DNA from: Marinobacter denitrificans | GTDB taxonomy: Bacteria > Pseudomonadota > Gammaproteobacteria > Pseudomonadales > Oleiphilaceae | Direction of reading: 5' to 3' | NCBI RefSeq assembly: GCF_008795955.1 | Contig: NZ_VMHN01000001.1 | Span: forward strand, 310,001 to 374,000 | Length of the DNA stretch: 64,000 bases | Made by a program: the position numbers and the translations under genes | In this document: positions 20,830-30,355 of the stretch, piece after piece | How positions within the stretch are numbered: position 1 is the stretch's first letter | Layout: each line of letters starts with the position of its first letter | Notes under the pieces: generated by a model | Databases searched by the model: none | The model's input: only the letters and a program-made list of their open reading frames with translations | Told to the model about the DNA's origin: nothing

Positions 20830-23137
20830 TGTCAGGCTGCTCCTCTGCATTGGCTGCCTCAGCGGCTTCAGCAGCGTTGCTGGCCGACTGGATGACATCA
20901 ATAGCATCCACCCGCTGGAGCCCGCGAGGCAGTTTATGGCCGCGACGTCCGCGCTCACCCAGGTAGTGCTCCAGGTCACTGAACTGCAGCCCCATCTTGC
21001 GCTTGCCGGCGCGAATTTCGAGCTGGTCATCCTCGGCAAACACGGCCACGGCAACCACATATTCTTCCCGGTTCTGGACCCGCGCTGAAGGAATACTGAT
21101 GATCTTGTTGCCCTTGCCCTTCGACAATTCCGGCAACTCACTCAGAGGAAACACCAGCATCCGGCCCTCATTGGAAATGGCGCCCAGATAAAGCGGTTTC
21201 TCTGAATCAGGCACCGCCACCGGCGGCATAATACCGGCCCCTTTCGGCACCGAGACCACCGCCTTGCCGTTGCGGTTCTTGCTAATCATGTCGTTCAGGG
21301 AGGTCACAAACCCATAGCCACCATCAGTGACAAGCAACACCTTGCGAGCTGGGTCCCCCATTAACAGCCCCGAGAAGGACGCCCCCGAAGGCGGATTGAT
21401 ACGGCCACTCAATGGCTCGCCCTGCCCCCTGGCAGAAGGGAGCGAATGGGCAACCAGGGAATAGGCCCGCCCGGTGGAATCCAGGAACACCGCCTGCTGG
21501 TTATTGCGCCCTTTTGCGGCCATGGCAAACTTATCGCCGGCCTTGTAGCTGAGGCCTTCCGGTTCGATATCGTGGCCCTTGGCCGCCCTGACCCAGCCTT
21601 TCTCAGACAGCACTACCGTCACCGGATCATTGGAGACCAGCTCAGTTTCACTGAAGGCCCTTGCTTCGCTGCGCTCAACGATCGGTGAGCGGCGGTCATC
21701 CCCATAGGTCTCGGCATCCGCCAGCAGCTCGTTCTTGATCAGTTCCCGCAGGCGGTCTTCCGAACCCAGAATGGCCTGGAGCTCGTCCCGCTCGGCAGCC
21801 AGCTCGTCCTGTTCACCACGGATTTTCATTTCCTCGAGTTTGGCCAGGTGGCGCAATTTAAGTTCGAGGATGGCTTCAGCCTGCTCTTCCGACAGCCCGA
21901 AGCGGGAAATGAGTTCCGCCTTGGGTTTGTCCTCATAGCGGATGATGGCAATGACTTCGTCGATGTTCAGGTAGGCGACCAGCAGGCCTTCAAGAATATG
22001 CAGGCGTGCCAGCACCTTGTCCAGCCGATGCTGAAGACGCCGGGTGACCGTGGTGCGGCGGAAACTGAGCCACTCTGTCAGCATTACCCGCAGGCCCTTT
22101 ACGCCCGGGCGGCCATCGTTGCCGATGACGTTGATATTGACACGGTAGGTTTTCTCCAGGTCAGTACTGGCAAACAGGTGAGCCATCAGCCCTTCCTGGT
22201 CTACCCGGTTGGAGCGGGGAACAATCACCAGCCGGGTCGGATTCTCATGGTCTGACTCGTCACGCAGGTCCGCCACCATGGGCAGCTTCTTGGCCTGCAT
22301 CTGCTGGGCGATCTGCTCCAGCACCCGGTTGCCGGAGACCTGGTGGGGCAGATCCGTTACCACAATTTCCCCACTCTCGTTGATCCAGCGTGCGCGCATC
22401 CGCAGCGAACCCTTCCCGGTTTCGTACATCTGCCGGATATCCTTGCGGGGCGTAATAATCTCGGCATAAGTGGGGAAATCCGGGCCCTTGACGTGTTCAC
22501 ACAGGTCATCTGTGGTGGCCTCCGGTTGTTCCAGCAGACGAACGCAGGCGGCGGTGATTTCCCGGACATTGTGGGGCGGTATATCGGTCGCCATACCCAC
22601 CGCGATGCCAGTGGTGCCATTCAGAAGCACATGGGGCAGCCGGGCGGGCAACACCGACGGTTCATCCATGGTGCCATCGAAGTTAGGCACCCAGTCCACT
22701 GTGCCCTGCCCCAGCTCGCTGAGTAGCACATCCGCAAATTTGGCCAGGCGGGATTCCGTGTAACGCATGGCGGCAAACGATTTGGGGTCATCGGGCGCGC
22801 CCCAGTTGCCCTGGCCATCGACCAGCGGATACCGGTAGGAAAAAGGCTGCGCCATCAGCACCATGGCTTCGTAGCAGGCACTGTCACCATGGGGGTGGAA
22901 CTTACCCAGAACATCACCCACCGTTCGGGCGGACTTCTTGTACTTCGACGTGGACTTCAGGCCGAGCTCGGACATGGCGTAGATGATCCGGCGCTGAACC
23001 GGCTTCAGGCCATCACCCACGTTGGGCAAGGCCCTGTCGAGGATGACGTACATGGAGTAATCAAGGTAGGCCTTCTCGGTGTAGTCCCTCAATGAAACCC
23101 GCTCAAAGCCTTCATCCGTGGTCTGAAACTCTGGCAT
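20822..23137 (-). CDS. parC: DNA topoisomerase IV subunit A
   Basis: ParC cuts and religates DNA during decatenation with ParE. The 771-residue protein has the winged-helix CAP core with the active-site tyrosine at Y126 ([13 protein letters not shown]), the quinolone-pocket region [13 protein letters not shown], the tower/coiled-coil domain ([33 protein letters not shown] region), and a C-terminal beta-pinwheel with fewer repeats than GyrA. Length (about 750) and [12 protein letters not shown], rather than the gyrase version, support ParC over GyrA. parE lies about 7 kb away in this window on the same strand. Confidence 0.96.
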   Translation of the reverse strand: MPEFQTTDEGFERVSLRDYTEKAYLDYSMYVILDRALPNVGDGLKPVQRRIIYAMSELGLKSTSKYKKSARTVGDVLGKFHPHGDSACYEAMVLMAQPFSYRYPLVDGQGNWGAPDDPKSFAAMRYTESRLAKFADVLLSELGQGTVDWVPNFDGTMDEPSVLPARLPHVLLNGTTGIAVGMATDIPPHNVREITAACVRLLEQPEATTDDLCEHVKGPDFPTYAEIITPRKDIRQMYETGKGSLRMRARWINESGEIVVTDLPHQVSGNRVLEQIAQQMQAKKLPMVADLRDESDHENPTRLVIVPRSNRVDQEGLMAHLFASTDLEKTYRVNINVIGNDGRPGVKGLRVMLTEWLSFRRTTVTRRLQHRLDKVLARLHILEGLLVAYLNIDEVIAIIRYEDKPKAELISRFGLSEEQAEAILELKLRHLAKLEEMKIRGEQDELAAERDELQAILGSEDRLRELIKNELLADAETYGDDRRSPIVERSEARAFSETELVSNDPVTVVLSEKGWVRAAKGHDIEPEGLSYKAGDKFAMAAKGRNNQQAVFLDSTGRAYSLVAHSLPSARGQGEPLSGRINPPSGASFSGLLMGDPARKVLLVTDGGYGFVTSLNDMISKNRNGKAVVSVPKGAGIMPPVAVPDSEKPLYLGAISNEGRMLVFPLSELPELSKGKGNKIISIPSARVQNREEYVVAVAVFAEDDQLEIRAGKRKMGLQFSDLEHYLGERGRRGHKLPRGLQRVDAIDVIQSASNAAEAAEAANAEEQPDSE

Positions 23138-23353
23138 GGATGCCCCTTTGTTGCGTGACTTGCGTGATATGAATTCCGGTGGCTACCCGGGCGGCAGCCG
23201 AAGGGCACATTATATGGAGGCGGGGACAGATACACCAACACCCTGTCGGATTTCCAATAGCGGAATTCCCGCATGGAGAGATATTAACCCTGGCCGTATG
23301 CTCGCAATCAGTAAAACGATGACCCGTTTCACGACATCCGAGAGTGGAGAACT

Positions 23354-23593
23354 ATGAAACCCAACCTGAAAGCCTGCGGGCAGGCCATGATCACGGCCGT
23401 GGTGAATGCAGTTCTTGCTCTGGCCCTCATGCTGTTGGTGGAGTTCGCCATAAGCGGCACGTTCCAACTTGCTGAACCCTATCTTTGGGCAGGACTGCTA
23501 ATCGGCCTGGTAATCTTTTTCGGTCAGTTCTGGCGTCAGCGCCACCTTTGCCGCAACGGGGAGCCCGGCCACGGCTCCACTGACACCTATTAA
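23354..23593 (+). CDS. Small predicted inner-membrane protein, unknown function
   Basis: This 79-residue protein has two hydrophobic segments, about residues 12-33 (MITAVVNAVLALALMLLVEFAI region) and 42-61 (LWAGLLIGLVIFF region), then a basic tail (WRQRHLCRNG). A good ribosome site (GTGGAG, 4 nt before the ATG) supports it. It lies between divergent parC and the chemoreceptor gene. I do not recognise the family. Bases 23138-23353 upstream contain the parC promoter region and no other gene. Confidence 0.65.
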   Translation: MKPNLKACGQAMITAVVNAVLALALMLLVEFAISGTFQLAEPYLWAGLLIGLVIFFGQFWRQRHLCRNGEPGHGSTDTY

Positions 23594-23706
23594 CCCGTCA
23601 TTTACCAGACACTATCAAGCGTTACACTTATCAACAATGATGAGCTCCTTCCCGGTGCTATCCTGACTTAATGCACTACGCTGCAACGAAAAGTCAGGAT
23701 GAAAAG

Positions 23707-25344
23707 ATGAATATAAGAAACTCCCTGGGCCTGAGAGCCAAAGTCGCCTTACCTTTTGCAGTTTCCGCCATCGCCCTGATTGTCATAGGTCTTTTCAGCG
23801 TCCTGACGGCGCGGAACCTGGTTTCTGACACCGACACGCTTTCCGACCGCTATCTTCCCGCCGTAAGCGAAGCCCTCAACGGTGATCGCGACCTTTACCA
23901 GGCCCTGGTCGCGCAGATGTCCTTCATCAGCGCCACCGAGAATGACGAACGCCCCGCTCGGCACATGGCGGATTTCGAAGAAAATGCCAGCCAGGCACTG
24001 GACAGAATGAACGCGGCCGTCGAGCGCCTGAGCGGCACCGGCGTTGCCGAAATAACAGAGGGATTTCGCAGCACCTACGACCGTTGGCTGAACTCGGCCC
24101 GTCAATCCATGGAGATCGCGCAGGCAGGCGATCCCTACGCGGGCCACCAATTGTTGATTGGCCAGAGCAATCAGGCCTTCAGCCAGCTACGGGACTATTT
24201 TGACAGTGTCGGGATCCATGCCGATGAGCAGGCTCAGATCACTGCCCGCGAAGCATCGGACGAAGGCTTGGCCAGTTCCGTTTTTATACTGGCGATAACG
24301 GCCGGCGCCCTCATCATTGGTCTTCTGCTGTTCGTGATAATTCTTCGAATGATTATTCAGTCTGTGAGCGTGCTAAGGAAACAACTGGACAACATCGCCC
24401 AGGGGGAAGGAGATCTCACACAGCGTGTTCCCGTTGAAATGGACGACGATCTCGGAAAGCTTGCCGTAAGTTTCAATCACGTGCTTGAAAACCTTCAGGG
24501 CATGATCGGCTCCATCCAGAATCTGAGCAAACAGCTGGGCGAAGGTGCCACTGAATTGTCCTCGACTGCCCATGACAACAGTAATGGAGTCACACGGCAA
24601 ACCGATGCTATTTCCATGGTCGCAACGGCCATCAACGAGATGCAAAGTGCCATTGAGGAGGTGGCGGGCAATGCCTCTCGCGCCGCCGACATCACCAGAC
24701 ACGCCCAGGAGAAGGGGCGTAATGGAGCGACCATCATCCGCAACTCATCGGTTCAGGTACAACGCCTGGCTGCCCAGATCTCCAAAGCTGTGGAGGTTAT
24801 ACGCAAGCTTTCCCAGGATTCGGAAAACATAACCTCGGTGTTGGATGTTATTCGGGAAATAGCCGACCAGACCAACCTGCTGGCGCTTAACGCTGCTATA
24901 GAGGCAGCCCGCGCCGGGGAACAGGGCCGGGGCTTTGCAGTGGTTGCCGACGAAGTGCGCACGCTGGCCAAACGAACCCAGAAATCAACTGAAGACATAC
25001 AGACCATGATTACCGCGCTGCAGACCGGCGTTGCCGATATCGTGGCGGTGATGGAAACCGGAAGCAAGGAAGCAGTGGAAACCGAAAAACTTGCGACTGA
25101 AGCCGAGGCTGAGCTTCAGGGCATTCTTGAGTCGATGGCGGATATCAGCGATATGAATACCAGCGTCGCGTCGGCCACAGAAGAGCAGACTCAAGTGGTC
25201 GACGAGATTAACCGCAGCGTTACGGAAATCAATGACCTGGCGTTTGAAGGGTTGGACCGGTCAGGTAGCATCGACCGTATAAGCAAATCGCTGGATGGCT
25301 ATGCCAGAGAGCTGGAACAACAGACGGGCAGGTTCAAGGTATAA
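23707..25344 (+). CDS. Methyl-accepting chemotaxis protein
   Basis: This is a membrane chemoreceptor of 545 residues. In order: TM1 (about residues 12-33), a periplasmic helical sensor of about 165 residues resembling the four-helix-bundle type, TM2 (about 200-222, [20 protein letters not shown]), HAMP (about 223-278), and the cytoplasmic signalling domain with the conserved tip [20 protein letters not shown] and the [11 protein letters not shown] segment. It lacks a C-terminal CheB/CheR pentapeptide. I start at 23707 (MNIRNS) because AGGA lies 8 nt upstream; a longer ORF opens at 23671. The ligand is not predictable from sequence. Confidence 0.92.
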   Translation: MNIRNSLGLRAKVALPFAVSAIALIVIGLFSVLTARNLVSDTDTLSDRYLPAVSEALNGDRDLYQALVAQMSFISATENDERPARHMADFEENASQALDRMNAAVERLSGTGVAEITEGFRSTYDRWLNSARQSMEIAQAGDPYAGHQLLIGQSNQAFSQLRDYFDSVGIHADEQAQITAREASDEGLASSVFILAITAGALIIGLLLFVIILRMIIQSVSVLRKQLDNIAQGEGDLTQRVPVEMDDDLGKLAVSFNHVLENLQGMIGSIQNLSKQLGEGATELSSTAHDNSNGVTRQTDAISMVATAINEMQSAIEEVAGNASRAADITRHAQEKGRNGATIIRNSSVQVQRLAAQISKAVEVIRKLSQDSENITSVLDVIREIADQTNLLALNAAIEAARAGEQGRGFAVVADEVRTLAKRTQKSTEDIQTMITALQTGVADIVAVMETGSKEAVETEKLATEAEAELQGILESMADISDMNTSVASATEEQTQVVDEINRSVTEINDLAFEGLDRSGSIDRISKSLDGYARELEQQTGRFKV

Positions 25345-25355
25345 ACAGGGAGAAC

Positions 25356-25391
25356 TCGCCCCATCTCCGGCTTCTCCGCGAGAGGGGGCGA
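25356..25391. terminator. Hairpin between chemoreceptor and yceI stops
   Basis: TCGCCCC at 25356-25362 pairs with GGGGCGA at 25385-25391, and TCTC/GAGA extends the stem inside, between two convergent stop codons. No clear T tract follows on either side, so this may be a weak bidirectional terminator. Confidence 0.4.
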
Positions 25392-25401
25392 ACGAGGACC
25401 G

Positions 25402-25989
25402 TTACTGGCGGATGCCTTCCACCGAAATGATCATTTCGACCGTTTCAGAGGCTTTGCCAAGGTCCATGGGAACGCCGAAGTCGGAAAGCTTGAATTCGGT
25501 TTCCGCCTCGAAACCCATACGGTAGCCACCCCAGGGGTCGTCCCCGTGGCCCAGCATTTCCACGTCAAGGGTGATCTCTTTTGTCACGCCACGCAGAGTA
25601 AGGTCACCGATAATGTCGGCTTCGCCCTCCTCGTCTACTTCCACCCTTTTGCTCTTGAAGGTCGCCTCGGGGTATTCGCTGACATGGAGGAAATCCTCTG
25701 AACGCAGGTGCTTGTCCCGCTCAGCATGATTCGAGTCAACGCTGGAGGTATCGACGGTCACTTTCACCGAACTGTTTTCCGGGTTCTCTGCGTCGTAGAC
25801 AAACTGGCCGTCGAAGTCATTGAACCGGCCATAAAGCCAGCTGTAACCCAGGTGGGAAATCTTGAAGGTAACAAACTGGTGTGCGCCTTTGGTGTCGAAG
25901 GCATAAGTTCCGCTATGCTCCGATGCCTGGACGCCACCAGCCATCGTGAGTGAAACAGCGGATGCAAGCAGCAGTTTTTTCATGTTCAT
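25402..25989 (-). CDS. YceI-family periplasmic lipid-binding protein
   Basis: The protein (195 residues) has a signal peptide with likely cleavage after A22 (GVQA/SEHSG) and a YceI beta-barrel: YAFDTKGAHQFVTFKISHLGYSWLYGRF, VDTSSVDSNHAERDKHLRSEDFL and GDLTLRGVTKEITLDV are family signatures. YceI proteins bind isoprenoid-type lipids in the periplasm; the ligand here is unknown. It lies 47 nt downstream of a cytochrome b561, a frequent pairing in proteobacteria, and the two are probably co-transcribed. Confidence 0.93.
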   Translation of the reverse strand: MNMKKLLLASAVSLTMAGGVQASEHSGTYAFDTKGAHQFVTFKISHLGYSWLYGRFNDFDGQFVYDAENPENSSVKVTVDTSSVDSNHAERDKHLRSEDFLHVSEYPEATFKSKRVEVDEEGEADIIGDLTLRGVTKEITLDVEMLGHGDDPWGGYRMGFEAETEFKLSDFGVPMDLGKASETVEMIISVEGIRQ

Positions 25990-26036
25990 CTCCTTGTTGA
26001 AAAAGCCCTAAGGCGCAATTGTAGACATTACTCAGT

Positions 26037-26597
26037 TCAGTTTTGATGACGATTCGTACCCAGCATACGCCGTAAGGTGTCGTCCCGGTCAATCACATGG
26101 TGTTTGATGGCCGCAAGGCCGTGCAGGCCGGCAAGCACAACAACGGCCCAGGTTACCCAGTAATGAACCAGGCCAGCTGTATCCTCCATACCCTTGATCC
26201 GGCCCGTCACTGAAGGCACTTCAAACCAGTCAAAGACACTGATGGAAGAGCCGTCCGCGGTGGAAATAAGGTAACCACTGATCATGGCCACAAAAATCAA
26301 AACATATAGAAGCAGGTGGGCCCCGTGTGCTGCCAACACCTCGAAGCGGCTGTGACTGGGTAGTGGGCGCGGCACCGGGTTAACGAGACGCCAAGCGAGC
26401 CGAAGCACCATGACCATCATCAACAGAATACCGATGCTCCGGTGGATATCGGGGGCGGTGCGGTACCAGTCGTCATAATAGGACAGGCCCACCATCCAGT
26501 AGCCAAGGCCAAAAAGGCCGAATACAGCGATGGCAACAAGCCAGTGAATACTGATGGCGACAATGCCAAACCTGTTGGCCGTGTTGCGTACCTGCAT
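26037..26597 (-). CDS. Cytochrome b561 (CybB-type)
   Basis: This is a four-helix diheme membrane cytochrome of 186 residues that passes electrons between quinone and periplasmic acceptors. Heme-ligand histidines lie in SIHWLVA (helix 1), DIHRSIGILLM (helix 2), HGAHLLLYVLIF (helix 3) and HGLAAIKHHVIDRD (end of helix 4). I start at the ATG at 26597 (MQVRNTANRFG), which has GGAG 6 nt upstream; the ORF opens 6 codons earlier. It probably forms an operon with the downstream yceI-type gene. A perfect palindrome at 26698-26714 lies about 100 bp upstream. Confidence 0.92.
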   Translation of the reverse strand: MQVRNTANRFGIVAISIHWLVAIAVFGLFGLGYWMVGLSYYDDWYRTAPDIHRSIGILLMMVMVLRLAWRLVNPVPRPLPSHSRFEVLAAHGAHLLLYVLIFVAMISGYLISTADGSSISVFDWFEVPSVTGRIKGMEDTAGLVHYWVTWAVVVLAGLHGLAAIKHHVIDRDDTLRRMLGTNRHQN

Positions 26598-26697
26598 AGT
26601 GATCTCCGTTTTCAACGCCCCGACCCCTGCCTCTAGAACCTGAAAGCAGTGTAGAAACAGGCGCCCCTAAAACCAATCGAAATGTTTTGCATACATA

Positions 26698-26714
26698 GGT
26701 CAGAAATTCTGACC
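26698..26714. promoter_or_regulatory. Perfect 17-bp palindrome upstream of cytochrome b561
   Basis: GGTCAGAAATTCTGACC has 8-bp perfect arms around one central base. It lies about 100 bp upstream of the cytochrome b561 start and about 165 bp upstream of the small ORF at 26864, in a noncoding stretch. It looks like an operator for a dimeric regulator; I cannot name the regulator. Confidence 0.45.
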
Positions 26715-26863
26715 AAAGGGTTTCCCGGTCTTTAGCTCGTACTTTCCCTTATACCTTTGGTCTGATACGGGTTCTACGGATTGTAGAAAACCATGGCAAA
26801 GATAGAATTTACACATATCTTGAATACCCGGTTCGGGTCACTCATTGAACGAGAGGAAGTAAC

Positions 26864-26911
26864 ATGGAAATTGAATTCGACGAATCAGTTGTCGTTCCCA
26901 GCAATAACTGA
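26864..26911 (+). CDS. Candidate 15-residue micropeptide
   Basis: ATG at 26864 follows a strong Shine-Dalgarno sequence (GAGAGGAAG, spacing about 5) and encodes MEIEFDESVVVPSNN before a TGA. A good Rho-independent terminator begins 5 nt after the stop. The unit therefore looks like a short self-contained transcript encoding an acidic peptide. It lacks the E-x-x-x-Y core of PqqA and any run of one amino acid that would mark an attenuator leader. The role is unknown; it could be a translated part of a small RNA. Confidence rests only on the SD-ORF-terminator arrangement. Confidence 0.4.
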   Translation: MEIEFDESVVVPSNN

Positions 26912-26915
26912 TTTC

Positions 26916-26945
26916 AGGCGGCTCCCGGCGGAGCCGTCTATACCT
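26916..26945 (+). terminator. Rho-independent terminator after micro-ORF
   Basis: AGGCGGCTCC (26916-26925) pairs with GGAGCCGTCT (26930-26939) around a CGGC loop with one G-T pair, followed by ATACCTTCTTTTT. Placed directly after the 15-codon ORF, it should end that transcript well before the EAL gene. Confidence 0.7.
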
Positions 26946-27168
26946 TCTTTTTAGGCGCCTTTTCCGTGCGCTGTTACTCGACGTTGCCTGTTTTTACATG
27001 AAATAGTGGCAATAATCTGTCGGTTTTGGCACTCTTCCGTCTGGAACCATAATCCTGCGCACCCTGGTTAAATTTCCACCAAAATCAGCAAGGTGCAGCC
27101 TGGATTGACAGATCGGAAGGGCCAGCGGGTGCTTCCGGTGTTTTCGTATATCCGGACCCCGAAGGCCT

Positions 27169-28464
27169 ATGTCGCGAACCCTCCCAGAAGAGTTGACCGC
27201 ACCGGAACTGGACGTGCTGTCGCCTATGTTGACCAGGGAGGGCGAATCATGGACGGCCGATTATCAGGGCCTGACGCTGCGAACTGCGTTACAACCCATT
27301 TTCAGCATTTCCCACAAACGCATTGTCGGCTACGAGGCACTGATTCGCGCCTTTGACCCGGATAATGCCGCGGTGCTCCCGCTACACCTGTTTGAACTGC
27401 CAGCATCTGAGGCGGAAAACCTGCTGCTGGATCGCCTTTGCCGCTACTTGCACATCCGTAACTATTCAACCTTTCAGGACCAGCTTAACTGGCTATTTCT
27501 CAACGTCTCTCCCCGCGTGGTGTCTGCCGGCAACCGGGCTGATTCCTTTTTCGGCGAATTGCTGAAAAAAACCGGGCTGCCCCCACACCGTATCGTAATG
27601 GAAATTGTTGAACAGCCCACTGATGACGCCGAACGGCTGCGGGAGACCGTAGCTTATTACCAGCAACTGGGGTGCCTGACCGCCATTGATGATTTCGGCG
27701 CTGGCCACTCCAATTTCGAGCGCATCTGGAACCTGTCACCCGACATTGTAAAGCTCGACCGCAAATTGCTGACCCGTGCCACAGATGACCGCAAAGCCAG
27801 GCAGATCCTTAACGGTATTGTTTCGTTGCTCCACCAGTCCGGATGTCTGGTCCTCCTGGAAGGCGTGGAAACCCATCACCAGGCCATGATTGCCATCGAT
27901 GCGGGGGTCGATTTTGTACAGGGCTTCTATTTCCGCAAGCCCAGCATCTCACTGGCGGACATACCCGGCGAAGTGACCGATCTGGACGGATTGCTGAAAG
28001 ACTACAAGAGCAAGAACCGGATAACGCAGGACCCGACCCAACAGCTGACGTCCTTTTTTGAGGGATTCTTCCGCAATGCAGTGGACAGGCTCAGCCAGGG
28101 CATGATGATGAGGGAAGCCTGCAATACCCTGCTGAATCACCCGGCGGTGTCACGATGTTATCTGGTGGATGAAAGCGGCATTCAGATCGACGACACCCTG
28201 ATTTCAGATGCCATGGCCAGCAACCTGGATCCTCGCTTTCGTCCCCTGGAAAGCACCACCAGTGCAGACTGGTATCGCCAGCAGTATCTGCGGCAGGCTA
28301 TCGCCCTGCCAGGCTACCTGCAGGTGACGGCCCCCTACCTCTGCATTACCGGTGCCTACATGTGTGTCACCCTGTCCCTGGGCTATTATCACAACGGACA
28401 GCTGAGAGTACTTTGCTGCGACGTTCTGGCCAACCCAACAGAAACCGCCGTCAGGAAAGGTTGA
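27169..28464 (+). CDS. EAL-domain c-di-GMP phosphodiesterase, probably active
   Basis: The N-terminal EAL domain (about residues 35-280) of this 431-residue protein retains the catalytic set: EAL at 56-58 (YEALIR), N in LFLNVSPR, E in EIVEQ, DD in AIDDFGAGHSN, K in VKLDRKLL, E in LEGVETH and Q in VQGFYF. It should hydrolyse c-di-GMP to pGpG. The C-terminal part (about 300-431) shows SQGMMMREACNTLLNHPAVSRCYLVDESG and a later CITGAYMCVTLSLGYYHNGQLRVLCCDV stretch, resembling a small ligand-binding (CBS/GAF-like) region that I cannot name. No membrane segment is present, so it is cytoplasmic. Its end overlaps the convergent SLC13 gene by 14 bp. Confidence 0.9.
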   Translation: MSRTLPEELTAPELDVLSPMLTREGESWTADYQGLTLRTALQPIFSISHKRIVGYEALIRAFDPDNAAVLPLHLFELPASEAENLLLDRLCRYLHIRNYSTFQDQLNWLFLNVSPRVVSAGNRADSFFGELLKKTGLPPHRIVMEIVEQPTDDAERLRETVAYYQQLGCLTAIDDFGAGHSNFERIWNLSPDIVKLDRKLLTRATDDRKARQILNGIVSLLHQSGCLVLLEGVETHHQAMIAIDAGVDFVQGFYFRKPSISLADIPGEVTDLDGLLKDYKSKNRITQDPTQQLTSFFEGFFRNAVDRLSQGMMMREACNTLLNHPAVSRCYLVDESGIQIDDTLISDAMASNLDPRFRPLESTTSADWYRQQYLRQAIALPGYLQVTAPYLCITGAYMCVTLSLGYYHNGQLRVLCCDVLANPTETAVRKG

Positions 28465-30226
28465 TTCCGTAAACCAGGGAAATCACGCCCACCGTGACCA
28501 GGCCGATAAACAGGTTCATTGGCAGGCCCACCTTCACGAAATCCATGAACCGGTAACCACCCGGGCCGAAGACCATCATATTGGTCTGGTATCCAAGGGG
28601 CGTGGCGAAACTGGCCGAGGCCGCCATCATAACGGCAATGACGTAAGGCTCGGAGGCAATACCCAGGGAGGCGGTCATCGACAGCACAATGGGCAACACC
28701 AACACCGCTGCAGCGTTGTTGGTGATCACTTCAGTGAGTACCGACACGGAAAAATACACCAGCAGGACCGTCAGCAACGGATGGCCACTGCTGACATTCA
28801 GGATTCCCTCGGCCACGAACGCCGCTGCGCCCGTTTCCTGCAAGGCCGCGCCCAGTGCAAAAGAAGCTGCGATGGTGAGCATGACGGGTACGTCCACCGC
28901 TTTTTGTGCCTGACCAACCGAACAGCAGCCACTGAGCACCATCAACGCCGCACCCATCAGCGCGGCGTTGAGCATACTCAATACACCGAAGGCCGCGGCA
29001 CCCACCAGCACCAGCAATATGCCCCACGACAGATACGCCCGATCGTGACGGGGCGTTTCGGTTTCCAGATCATTGATCAACAGGAAGTCCTTGGCGTACC
29101 GCTGACGGCTGACAAACGCCGGGCGGGCCTCAAGCAGCAACACATCCCCGGTCTTCAGACGAATATTACCCAGATTACCCGACACCCGCTCACCACCTCG
29201 CGCGACCGCCAGTACCACAGCACCGTATCGATCCCGGAAGCGGGCATCGCGGATGGTCAGCCCAAGCACTTCGGACCGGGGTGATAACGCGGCCTCCACC
29301 AGCCGACGCTCTGCGCGGTCTTTGCTCAGGCTGGGCTCATCATCATGAACCGACGGCACAATGCCATTGATGCGCAGCAGATCGGAAATGGCCTGGGTAT
29401 CCCCGGCAAACACCAGCCGGTCACCTCCCCGCAGACGCTCCTCCGAGGGCACGGCGGTGACCACACTGCCATCCCGCTCGATCTCGACCAGGTAAAGCCG
29501 TTCCAGCTCACGCAGGCCAGCCTCACCAACGCTTTTGCCTACCAACGGGCCATCAAAGGCAACGGCCACCTCCAGGGTAAACTCCCGCATGGAGCCAAAC
29601 TTCTGCTGGTCTTTGCGGTCGGGCAATGCCCGTGGCAGCACCAGAAGCATCACGGCGACACCAATCACTGCGACCGGCAACCCGACAGCCGTAATGGAAA
29701 AAATCGAAAAGCCCGCTTCCCCGGTTAACTGCTGATACTGCCCGTTTACCACCAGGTTAGTGCTTGTGCCAATCAGGGTCAGAGTGCCACCGAGAATGGC
29801 GGAGTAACTCAGGGGAATCATCAGCTTCGATGGCGATATGCCGATCTTCCGCGACCAGGCATGAACCGCCGGGATCATGGTGGCAACTACGGGGGTGTTA
29901 TTCAGGAAGCCGCTCAACAACGCCACAGGAAACGCAATGCGGGCCTGGGCCGAGCGTACGGTGCGGGGAGAACGCAGCAGGTGATTAACCACCAGATCCA
30001 CGCCACCGGAGTGATGAATACCGGCCGCTACCACAAACATCGCAACAACGGTGATCAGGCCGGTATTGCTGAACCCGGCCAGAGCCTGATCAGCAGTGAC
30101 AATACCACTGGCACTCAGCACGATGAGTACGCCCAGCATGACGAGGTGCGGACCAAAACGCCCGACACTCATCAACAGCAACGCCACCCCCGCGAGGCTT
30201 AAAGCAAACCAGCCCTGCCAGTCCAT
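28451..30226 (-). CDS. SLC13/DASS-family permease with two RCK_C (TrkA-C) domains
   Basis: This is a 591-residue inner-membrane carrier. About 11-12 membrane segments flank a cytoplasmic insert (about residues 205-390) holding two TrkA_C/RCK_C domains (LVGKSVGEAGLRELERLYLVEIERDG and GLTIRDARFRDRYGAVVLAVARGG). SNTGLITVVAMFVVAAGIHHSGGVD and GTSTNLVVNGQ are typical of the divalent anion/sodium symporter group. Substrates of the family include dicarboxylates and sulfate; nothing here identifies which. Confidence 0.88.
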   Translation of the reverse strand: MDWQGWFALSLAGVALLLMSVGRFGPHLVMLGVLIVLSASGIVTADQALAGFSNTGLITVVAMFVVAAGIHHSGGVDLVVNHLLRSPRTVRSAQARIAFPVALLSGFLNNTPVVATMIPAVHAWSRKIGISPSKLMIPLSYSAILGGTLTLIGTSTNLVVNGQYQQLTGEAGFSIFSITAVGLPVAVIGVAVMLLVLPRALPDRKDQQKFGSMREFTLEVAVAFDGPLVGKSVGEAGLRELERLYLVEIERDGSVVTAVPSEERLRGGDRLVFAGDTQAISDLLRINGIVPSVHDDEPSLSKDRAERRLVEAALSPRSEVLGLTIRDARFRDRYGAVVLAVARGGERVSGNLGNIRLKTGDVLLLEARPAFVSRQRYAKDFLLINDLETETPRHDRAYLSWGILLVLVGAAAFGVLSMLNAALMGAALMVLSGCCSVGQAQKAVDVPVMLTIAASFALGAALQETGAAAFVAEGILNVSSGHPLLTVLLVYFSVSVLTEVITNNAAAVLVLPIVLSMTASLGIASEPYVIAVMMAASASFATPLGYQTNMMVFGPGGYRFMDFVKVGLPMNLFIGLVTVGVISLVYGINLS

Positions 30227-30355
30227 CTGGTGTTCCCCTGGAGAAAAGGGGGCAGGATAGCGAGTTTGCTGAAGACTTAGAAAGAATAAAGGATGCTTTT
30301 TAAAGCACCAACGAGTATATAGCTGCTACGTCTACCAACCTCGGTTGGCACCTCA

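Larger units (their letters stand above)
26598..27168. other. Long intergenic region with palindromes, micro-ORF and terminator
   Basis: This 571-bp gap between cytochrome b561 and the EAL gene holds a perfect palindrome (26698-26714), a shorter inverted repeat TTCTAC/GTAGAA (26772-26788), a 15-codon ORF with a strong ribosome site (26864-26911) and an immediately following terminator (26916-26945). An alternative 53-codon ORF starts at 26793 in another frame but has no ribosome site and runs through the terminator. From 26946 to 27168 I see nothing definite. Confidence 0.6.

Noticed and set aside
26864..26911. Micro-ORF as pqqA
   Set aside because: It lacks the Glu-x-x-x-Tyr core of PqqA and no pqq genes lie nearby.
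26793..26954. 53-codon ORF MAKIEF... overlapping the 15-codon ORF
   Set aside because: No ribosome site before its ATG, and it would have to read through a strong terminator hairpin.
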